Source: G963691835 sp963691835
GTDB lineage: Bacteria; Pseudomonadota; Alphaproteobacteria; Thalassobaculales; Thalassobaculaceae
DNA: 64,000 nucleotides
Assembly: GCA_963691835.1 (NCBI GenBank)
Contig: OY829383.1
Coordinates: 2,232,001 to 2,296,000 of the forward strand
Direction: 5' to 3'
The position numbers and the translations under genes were made by a program. The notes below the pieces were generated by a model, which did no database searches, was not told where the DNA came from, and was given only the letters and a program-made list of their open reading frames with translations. Positions 9,069-18,200 of this stretch are shown one piece after another (the stretch's first letter is position 1; every line of letters begins with the position of its first letter).

Positions 9069-9728
9069 TCAGAATTCGGCGCTGTCGATGATCATCGGCT
9101 CATCGCGTGCCGCCTCGGACCATTCCTTGATCATCGGCTCGGCCAGCATCGACTCCATGTAGATCCCTTCCTCGCCGCCGATCTCGACATCGAATGTCTG
9201 GAAGCGGGTCACCACAGGGGCGAACATCGCATCCGCAATGCCGAAAGCGCCGAACAGGAAGGGACCGTTTCTTTTCTCGCCGAACCGCCTCCGGCACCCG
9301 CGCCATATGGCTTTGACCCGGTTGATGTCGTCCTGAACCCCGGGCTTACGGCCTTCATCAGGGAAACGGCTGCGGATGTTCATCGGCATGTGAGTCCGCA
9401 AGGCCTCGAACCCGGAGTGCATCTCGGCCGAAACCGAGCGCGCAACGGCGCGGCAGGTCGCGTCATCCGGCCAGAGGCCCGCGTGGGGATATGTCTCCGC
9501 CAGATACTCTCCGATCGAAAGGCTGTCCCAAATGGTCAGCTCTCCGTGCTTGAGGATTGGCACACGGCCGGATGGGCCATGGCGCAGCAATGCTTCTCTC
9601 GTGTCCGGCTCATCCAGCGGTATGAGAATCTCCTCGAACGGCACATCCGCCGCTTTCAGCATCAGCCACGCCCGCATGGACCAGGACGAGTAGTTTTTGT
9701 TCCCGATGACCAGGGAAAGATCAGCCAT
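9069..9728 (-). CDS. Glutathione S-transferase family protein
   Basis: A 219-residue cytosolic GST. The N-terminal thioredoxin-like domain has YSSWSMRAWLMLKAADVPFE, the cis-proline loop GRVPILKHGEL and the glutathione-binding WDSLSIGEYLAE; the C-terminal helical domain follows. YSSWS at the catalytic position suggests Ser or Tyr chemistry. ATG 9726-9728 was chosen because the GST fold begins there, although the frame stays open upstream. It lies just upstream of gshB on the same strand, so the two may be co-expressed. Substrate unknown. Confidence 0.9.
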   Translation of the reverse strand: MADLSLVIGNKNYSSWSMRAWLMLKAADVPFEEILIPLDEPDTREALLRHGPSGRVPILKHGELTIWDSLSIGEYLAETYPHAGLWPDDATCRAVARSVSAEMHSGFEALRTHMPMNIRSRFPDEGRKPGVQDDINRVKAIWRGCRRRFGEKRNGPFLFGAFGIADAMFAPVVTRFQTFDVEIGGEEGIYMESMLAEPMIKEWSEAARDEPMIIDSAEF

Positions 9729-9977
9729 GATTGGCTCCCGCGCGATTCCACCCCCACCATTTGAGGCCGACAGAGCGGTCTCCGCAACGGTTGCGTCTCG
9801 CGCATTGTGGACAGAGGCGCGATAACCCTGCGGCAGGCCCGAATAATGCCAATGCGGCCGGACGTGCCCATCGAACGTTGGACTGGCGTGTCCTTCTTCC
9901 AGGAGGCAAACTCGCCGACGATGTTGGGCCGCCGGACCGTCCAGGGCGGCTTGGGATGAGGATAAGGGAACGGTTCC

Positions 9978-11390
9978 ATGGATTTCGGATTCGCAGACGA
10001 AACGGCTTCCGAATCGGCCGAGAATGCTGTCCCGATCGTACCTGTCCCCAAGCGTTCCAAGGATACCGTTCTTGAGGCTTTGCCGGCGGTCGCCGCTACC
10101 TGGGTGAAAGCCACTGGATACAAGGCCGATCCGGGGGAGGTGTGTGTTGTTCCGGCCGCAGACGGATCGGTTGATAGGGTCCTGCTGGGCTTGACCGCGT
10201 CTCCTGGCGACATGGCAAGCCTCTGGGATTGGGCAGCCCTTCCGTCCCGTCTCCCGGAAGGGCTCTATGCCGTCCAGGACACTGATGGTGAGCCGATGGC
10301 AGCATGCCTCGGCTGGGCGCTCGGGCGTTACCGGTTCGAGCGCTATAAATCCTCCCCTGATGGGCGTGGCCAAAAGGCACGCCTTTTGTGGCCGGCGGAC
10401 GTGGACGGCGCGGACGTCCTGCGCCAGGCGTCGGGGATCTCGTTGACCCGGGATTTGATCAACCGTCACGCCTCGGATCTGACCCCTGCGGCATTGGCGG
10501 ATGCGGCACTTGATCTCTCAAGCCGGTACGGGGCTGAGGCAAGCGTGATCGTTGGCGAGGATCTCCTGGCGCAGAACTATCCTGCGATCCATGCGGTCGG
10601 TCGCGCTGCCGACGTCGCCCCCAGGCTGATTGACATTCGTTGGGGGGATGCATTCGCGCCAAAGGTCACGCTGGTCGGCAAGGGCGTGACGTTCGACTCC
10701 GGCGGCCTCGACATCAAGCCGTCGCAGGGCATGCTCCTGATGAAAAAGGACATGGGCGGCGCGGCGCAGGTCCTTGGACTGGCACACATGATCATGGACG
10801 CGTCGCTGCCCGTCCGTCTCAGAGTTCTCGTTCCCGCCGTCGAGAACGCGATCTCCGGCAATGCTTTTCACCCTCGGGACGTTCTGGAGACCCGCAAAGG
10901 CATCACCGTGGAGGTCGGGAACACCGACGCAGAAGGCCGTTTGATCCTGGCCGATGCGTTGGCGGAAGCAGACTCCGAGGATCCTGAGATGATCCTGGAA
11001 TGGGCGACTTTGACGGGCGCCGCGAGAATAGCGCTCGGCACCGAGGTGCCTGCCCTTTTCTCCAACGACGACGATTTGGCCGAGTCCATGCTGGCCGCTG
11101 GCAAGGAGATCGAAGATCCGACATGGCGTCTGCCATTGTGGGCCGGATACGAGCGGTCGCTGGCCTCGAAGGTCGCGGATACCTCCAGTACAGGCCGGGA
11201 TGGTTTTGGTGGCGCGATCACCGCAGCCTTGTTTTTAAAACGTTTCGTATCCGATACGACGCCGTGGTTTCACATCGATCTCATGGCCTGGAATACCGCT
11301 GATAAGCCCGGCCGGCCGGAAGGGGGCGAGGCCATGGGCATCCGGGCGGCTTACCAAATGCTTCGGACCCGGTACGGCGCCCTCAAGTAA
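9978..11390 (+). CDS. Leucyl aminopeptidase family protein (M17)
   Basis: A 470-residue peptidase M17 (cytosol aminopeptidase) protein, a dizinc exopeptidase that removes N-terminal residues from peptides. The active-site elements are intact: GKGVTFDSGGLDIKPS (metal-binding Lys and Asp), LMKKDMGGAA and NTDAEGRLILADAL (metal Asp/Glu and catalytic Arg). The N-terminal domain is divergent, as in the PepB-like alphaproteobacterial group. ATG 9978 has AAGGGA upstream. The 249-base gap before it, divergent from the GST gene, holds no gene I can support. Confidence 0.93.
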   Translation: MDFGFADETASESAENAVPIVPVPKRSKDTVLEALPAVAATWVKATGYKADPGEVCVVPAADGSVDRVLLGLTASPGDMASLWDWAALPSRLPEGLYAVQDTDGEPMAACLGWALGRYRFERYKSSPDGRGQKARLLWPADVDGADVLRQASGISLTRDLINRHASDLTPAALADAALDLSSRYGAEASVIVGEDLLAQNYPAIHAVGRAADVAPRLIDIRWGDAFAPKVTLVGKGVTFDSGGLDIKPSQGMLLMKKDMGGAAQVLGLAHMIMDASLPVRLRVLVPAVENAISGNAFHPRDVLETRKGITVEVGNTDAEGRLILADALAEADSEDPEMILEWATLTGAARIALGTEVPALFSNDDDLAESMLAAGKEIEDPTWRLPLWAGYERSLASKVADTSSTGRDGFGGAITAALFLKRFVSDTTPWFHIDLMAWNTADKPGRPEGGEAMGIRAAYQMLRTRYGALK

Positions 11391-11484
11391 CCTTTCTTTT
11401 TGAATGTCCGGGGTTGGCACCGGATTCCGGATCGGGTATGGTTGTCCCGTATACGAAACGAATTAGCCTTTTGGGGGCTTTTCG

Positions 11485-11853
11485 GTGAACAGCCAGCAAG
11501 CTCTGAATATGTGGAGACGCGCCCTTGTCGAGAGCGTTCGGCGGGACACGCCCGATCTCAGCGCGCGCCAACTCGCATTGATGCTGACCGTTTATCTCAC
11601 CCCCCCTCCTCATACGGTTCGTGGCTTGTCTCTTACGCTATCGATTTCCAAGCCCGCGATTACCCGGGCGCTGGACCGGCTCGGGGACTACGGGTTCATT
11701 CGCCGCCGGCAGGATGACGCTGATAAGCGGTCTGTCCTTGTTCAGCGAACTGTTAAGGGCTCTGTCTTTCTGTCTGAGTTCGCCGAACTGGTCGTCGACG
11801 CCTCGGCGAGCCCTGATGAGGAAAGCACGCTTCGCGAACTGGCGACCCGATAG
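11485..11853 (+). CDS. MarR-like winged-helix regulator
   Basis: A 122-residue small DNA-binding protein. A helix-turn-helix is visible (LSISKPAITRALDRLGDYGF followed by the wing IRRRQDDADKRSVLVQ), with the DxRxxxV-type wing of MarR proteins. The N-terminal helix (DLSARQLALMLTVYL) resembles MarR family dimerisation segments, but the protein is shorter than the usual 140-150 residues. It starts at GTG 11485 after a GGGGG-containing ribosome-binding region. A short inverted repeat (GGGAA/TTCCC) follows the stop. Target unknown; the giant repeat-protein gene lies 380 bases downstream on the same strand. Confidence 0.75.
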   Translation: MNSQQALNMWRRALVESVRRDTPDLSARQLALMLTVYLTPPPHTVRGLSLTLSISKPAITRALDRLGDYGFIRRRQDDADKRSVLVQRTVKGSVFLSEFAELVVDASASPDEESTLRELATR

Positions 11854-12116
11854 GGAACACGTTTCCCTGCCCTCAACATTTAAATCATGTATGGGCATCT
11901 GTCCTCACAGTTTCTTGTTCGACAGAGCAACTCAATGGGGTGTCCAGTTTACGGGACGTTAACCATCTGGGTCTAGAGTTCCCGCGTGGTTTGATGCCTT
12001 CAGTTGATGTATCCTCTTCATAACAACGAGCTCAGCCCACTTTGCGGCCATAAGTATTTACGTCTAAGCCTTTCGATTGTCTGAATATTGCAGGGTAACC
12101 TGTCAAAACTCGGTGG

Positions 12117-12145
12117 TTGATAATTTCTGTAAAATTTTATATAAA
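12117..12145 (+). promoter_or_regulatory. Candidate sigma-70-type promoter for the giant RTX gene
   Basis: TTGATA at 12117-12122 and TATAAA at 12140-12145 are separated by exactly 17 bases in an AT-rich segment, about 90 bases before the chosen ATG. It is the best promoter-like match in the 381-base gap at 11854-12234, which otherwise holds no gene. Confidence 0.5.
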
Positions 12146-12234
12146 ATGCGGGGATGGTGATTTGAGGTGAGTTGAGGCGCCGCGAACCACCGGGTGATTT
12201 GGACGAACCGACGAACCAACGGCGGTGGCGGGAT

Positions 12235-15200
12235 ATGGCTGAGAACGAGAACACGCGCCCGGAAGAGGCGAATGAAGAGTCGGCGGGGCAAAGCCAGTCC
12301 GGCAATCGGCGCGATGGTGATGACCGCGACGTGGATCGCCCGAACAACGATCGCAGCGATCAGGACGACTCCGTTGAAGAAAATACACCGTCCTCCAACG
12401 TCCACCTTGGCGCGGGCCGCGATCCGGATGCCGCGACGGTGGAGACCCGCGAAACATCCGCGTTTCGGGAAGACGAGATCGAAGACAGCGCATCTGAGGA
12501 CCAAGACGACGACTCCGACGAGAACACAGAGGTTTCGGACGACGCAGGCACGTCTTTCAACCCTGGTGATGGGGGGCGGGACCGTCCTAACGAGCAAGGC
12601 CAAGGTGGTGAAAGTCAGGCGAACAGCCGCAGTGGCGATCGTTCCGTTGGCACTAACAATGACACTGGCGGGTCTGCGCAGGGCGGGAACGCCGGTGGTG
12701 GAAACACAAACACACAAGGCCAGGGCGGTCGCGGATCTGCGGACGTCGTCGGTAACGACCCAAGCGCGATCCCGTCGGGCGCTCCGTCCGACCCTTCGAG
12801 CGGAGGCGAGTCAGGCTCCGAAAGCGGTGAAGACACTGCGGCTGCAGCGGCGGAAGATAGCCAGTCCGGAGGAGGAGACTCCGGCAATAGTGGCGCTTCG
12901 GAGGAAACCGGCGGTTCAGAGTCCGAGGAAACCAGCGGCGGCGATTCTCTGGAGCGGTCGGACGACCAAACTCTCGAACAGGAAATCGACAACGCCCTCC
13001 AGGACGGTCTTGATGATAGCTCTGGCGACGGTCTCTTCGGCGACAGCGGGCAGGACAACCTGGGCAGCGACTCCGGCTCCAGTGCCGGCGACGAAGGTAA
13101 CAGCGAAAGCGGACCCACGTCCTCTTCAGACAACGATGACAGCGGCGCGCTGGGCGGCGACTCCGGCAGAGTTGGTGCTGGTTCGGACGATGGCCGGACC
13201 CGCCCGGGGCGGAGCGAAAGTGGCCTCCAAGACGACGATGACGACGGCGGTCTCGCCCTCGACAGTGCAACGGACTCCGATGATACCGACGACGCTACGC
13301 CTGAGACGGTAACGGAAGACGAAACCGTTACGGGTGGAAATCAGCAGACCGGAACAAATGAACCCACTCTAAGAGGTGTGGAGGATCCCTTTGAGGATCC
13401 AGCGCTCCAGACCCTGGTGGAGACGCCTGAGGAACCCGTTGAAGAAGAGCCGGTTGCGGGTGACGACGGCGGGGACACTCTCGCCGACACCGTGCCAGAA
13501 GAGCGTCCGGCCGACACGGGCGATACCGCAGGAGATGAGGAGACCGTACCCGCGGAGGACGGCAGGAACGCCGGTGACTCCGGCGAAAATGCGGACAGCC
13601 CGGTCGATGAGCCTCTGCCGGAGGAACGCCCCGTCGAAGAGCCGGTCCCCGTTGAGAGCCGGGAACCCGAGCCGGAGCCCGAGCCCGAGCCAGAGCCGGA
13701 CCCGGTCCTGGAGGGACGCCCGACAGAAGATCCGGTCGGTGATGAAAATACAGGAAACGAAGACCCTCCCGCCGATGATACCGCTGGTGACAATGCCGAT
13801 CCTGTAGGCGAAGACCGCCCAATCGACGAGACGGATGGCCAGAACCAGGATGACCCCGCAAACGGGGACGGCTCAGAACAAACCGATCAAGACAACCAAA
13901 ACGGTGACCAAGATACGGGTGATCAAGGCTCTGACGGTGAAGGTGCGGGTGATCCGGGTGCCGGTGATCAGGGCGCAGGCGACCAGGGCACGGGCGACCA
14001 AGGCTCAGGCGACCAAGGCTCAGGCGACCAAGGCTCAGATGGTCAAGACTCAGGCGACCAAGGCTCAGATGGTCAAGACTCAAGCGACCAAGGTTCAGGC
14101 GACCAGGGCACGGGCGACCAGGGCTCAGGCGACCAGGGCACGGGCGACCAGGGCACGGGCGACCAGGGCACAGGCGACCAGGGCACGGGCGACCAAGGCT
14201 CAGGCGACCAGGGCACGGGCGACCAGGGTACAGGCGACCAAGGTTCAGGCAACCAGGGCACGGGCGACCAGGGCTCAGGCGACCAGGGTACAGGCGACCA
14301 AGGATCCGGCGGTGGAACCACTGACCAGGACAACCAGTCGAACAATGCCGATAGAATTGTCACCGGCTCGGGTCATGACCGCATTACGGCGGGCGCGGAA
14401 GACCACGACATCTCTTCCGGTGCCGGAAATGACACCATCAATGCTGGCGGTGGTGAGAACAAGATCAATGCGGGCTCGGGCCGCAACCAGATCACGTCCG
14501 GTTCTGGCGACGATACGATCACGTCCGGTTCGGGCGACGATCGGGTAATCGCCGGTGATGGCGACAATCGTGTAATCGTCAACGATGGTCGCAATACGGT
14601 CGCGACCGGTCGGCACGACGACACGATCTCGGCTGGTCGGCATGACGACAACGTCAATGCGGGCGACGGCGACAACAGGATCGATGTGGGCTCGGGCAAC
14701 AACCGGGTCACGGCTGGCTCTGGCGACGACACGATCGAGACGGGGTCTGGCCGCGACTATGTGAACGCGCGGGACGGTGACAACGACATCGAGACCGGCT
14801 CTAGGAACGACACGATCGTCTCCGGCCGGGGTGACGACACCATCGACGGCGGTTCCGGTGACGATTATGTCAACGCGGGCTCCGGCGATAACAAGGTCGA
14901 CGTGGGCTCCGGCCGCAACCAGGTGACGACGGGCTCCGGTGACGACACGATCAGTGCCGAGGGCGGCGACGACCGTGTGGTCGCGGGCGACGGTGACAAC
15001 AAGATCACGGTGGGCGACGGCCGGAACACGGTGGTCACGGGCCGGGATGACGACACGATCTCGGCTGGCCGGCACGACGACAACGTCAATGCGGGCGATG
15101 GCGACAACAGGATCGACGTTGGCTCGGGCAACAACCGGGTGACGGCAGGCTCTGGCGACGACACGATCGAGACGGGGTCCGGCCGCGACTATGTGAACGC

Positions 15201-18200
15201 GCGGGACGGTGACAACGACATCGAGACCGGCTCTGGGAACGACACGATCGTCTCGGGCCGGGGTGACGACACCATCGACGGCGGGTCGGGTGACGATTAC
15301 GTCAACGCAGGCTCCGGCGACAACCGTGTGGATGTGGGCTCCGGCCGCAACCAGGTGACGACGGGCTCCGGCGACGACACGATCAGTGCCGAGGGCGGCG
15401 ACGACCGTGTGATCGCGGGCGACGGCGACAACAAGATCACGGTGGGTGACGGCCGGAACACGGTGGTCACGGGCCGGGATGACGACACGATCTCGGCTGG
15501 CCGTCATGACGACAACGTCAATGCGGGCGATGGTGACAACAGGATCGATGTTGGCTCGGGCAACAACCGGGTGACGGCAGGCTCTGGCGACGACACGATC
15601 GAGACGGGGTCCGGCCGCGACTATGTGAACGCGCGGGACGGTGACAACGACATCGAGACCGGCTCTGGGAACGACACGATCGTCTCCGGCCGGGGTGACG
15701 ACACCATCGATGGCGGTTCCGGTGACGACTATGTCAACGCGGGCTCTGGCGACAACCGTGTGGATGTGGGCTCCGGCCGCAACCAGGTGACGACGGGCTC
15801 CGGCGACGACACGATCAGTGCCGAGGGCGGCGACGGCCGTGTGATCGCGGGCGACGGCGACAACAAGATCACGGTGGGTGACGGCCGGAACACGGTGGTC
15901 ACGGGCCGGGATGACGACACGATCTCGGCTGGCCGTCATGACGACAACGTCAATGCGGGCGATGGTGACAACAGGATCGATGTTGGCTCGGGCAACAACC
16001 GGGTGACGGCAGGCTCTGGCGACGACACGATCGACGGGGGTTCTGGCCGAGACACGATCAATGCCGGCGGCGGCGATAACAAGATCGATGCGGGTGACGG
16101 CAACAACTACGTTACAGCAGGCTCTGGCGACGACACCATCGAGGGCGGCAAGCACAACGACACGATCAGCGCGGGTGCCGGCGATAACAAGATCGATGCT
16201 GGCAACGGCAACAACCGCGTCTACACAACGTCGGGCGACGACACGATCGAGACGGGATCGGGCGCGGACCTGATCAATTCCGGCGAAGGTGATGACCGGA
16301 TCGAGGCGGGTGCTGGCCGCGATACCATCAACGCAGGCACTGGCGACAACTGGATCGATGCGGGCGACGGTGCGGATTGGGTCACGGCTGGCAACGGCGA
16401 CGACACGATTGACGGCGGTGCCGGTAACGACACGATCAGCGCGGGTGCCGGTGATAACAAGATCGACGCCGGGGACGGTAACAACCGTGTCTACACGACG
16501 ACCGGTGACGACACGATCGAGTCAGGCTCCGGCGCGGACCTGATCAATTCCGGCACTGGCGATGACCGTATCGAGGCGGGTGCTGGCCGCGACACGATCA
16601 ACGCGGGCAGCGGTGACAACCGGATCGATGCCGGCGACGGCGCTGATTGGGTCTCAGCGGGCAACGGCGACGACACGATCGACGGCGGTGCCGGTAACGA
16701 CACGATCAGCGCGGGTGCCGGCGATAACAAGATCGATGCTGGCAACGGCAACAACCGCGTCTACACAACGTCGGGCGACGATACGATCGAGTCGGGTTCC
16801 GGCGCGGACCTGATCACTTCAGGCGAAGGTGACGACCGTATCGAGGCGGGCGCTGGCCGCGACACCATCAACGCTGGCACCGGTGACAACCGTATCGATG
16901 CGGGCGACGGTGCGGATTGGGTCACGGCTGGCAACGGCGACGACACGATCGACGGCGGTGCCGGTAACGACACGATCAGTGCGGGTTCCGGCGACAACGA
17001 GATCGACGCCGGGGACGGTAACAACCGCGTCTACACGACGACCGGTGACGACACGATCGAGTCAGGCTCCGGCGCGGACCTGATCAATTCCGGCACTGGC
17101 GATGACCGTATCGAGGCGGGTGCGGGCCGCGACACGATCAACGCGGGCAGCGGGGACAACCGGATCGATGCCGGCGACGGCGCTGATTGGGTCTCAGCGG
17201 GCAACGGCGACGACACGATCGACGGCGGTGCCGGTAACGACACGATCAGCGCGGGTGCCGGTGATAACAAGATCGACGCTGGCAACGGCAACAACCGCGT
17301 CTACACAACGTCGGGCGACGATACGATCGAGTCGGGTTCCGGTGCGGATCTGATCACTTCAGGCGAAGGTGACGACCGTATCGAGGCGGGCGCTGGCCGC
17401 GACACCATCAACGCTGGCACCGGTGACAACCGTATCGATGCGGGCGACGGTGCGGATTGGGTCACGGCTGGCAACGGCGACGACACGATCGACGGCGGTG
17501 CCGGTAACGACACGATCAGTGCGGGTTCCGGCGACAACGAGATCGACGCCGGGGACGGTAACAACCGCGTCTACACGACGACCGGTGACGACACGATCGA
17601 GTCAGGCTCCGGCGCGGACCTGATCAATTCCGGCACTGGCGATGACCGTATCGAGGCGGGTGCGGGCCGCGACACGATCAACGCGGGCAGCGGGGACAAC
17701 CGGATCGATGCCGGCGACGGCGCTGATTGGGTCTCAGCGGGCAACGGCGACGACACGATCGACGGCGGTGCCGGTAACGACACGATCAGCGCGGGTGCCG
17801 GTGATAACAAGATCGACGCTGGCAACGGCAACAACCGCGTCTACACAACGTCGGGCGACGATACGATCGAGTCGGGTTCCGGTGCGGATCTGATCACTTC
17901 AGGCGAAGGTGACGACCGTATCGAGGCGGGCGCTGGCCGCGACACCATCAACGCTGGCACCGGTGACAACCGTATCGATGCGGGCGACGGTGCGGATTGG
18001 GTCACGGCTGGCAACGGCGACGACACGATCGACGGCGGTGCCGGTAACGACACGATCAGTGCGGGTTCCGGCGACAACGAGATCGACGCCGGGGACGGTA
18101 ACAACCGCGTCTACACGACGACCGGTGACGACACGATCGAGTCAGGCTCCGGCGCGGACCTGATCAATTCCGGCACTGGCGATGACCGTATCGAGGCGGG

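Noticed and set aside
8034..9764. A 576-codon plus-strand open frame opposite gshB and the GST gene
   Set aside because: It is antisense to two well-supported genes and lacks any family similarity.
9729..9977. A coding sequence in the divergent gap between the GST and M17 peptidase genes
   Set aside because: Open frames there are only extensions of the GST frame upstream of its natural start; no independent gene is supported.
14275..16155. A 626-codon open frame on the minus strand inside the giant gene
   Set aside because: It is the antisense of the GC-rich nonapeptide repeats, yields a monotonous Val/Arg/Ala/Asp sequence with the same period, and has no protein-family features.
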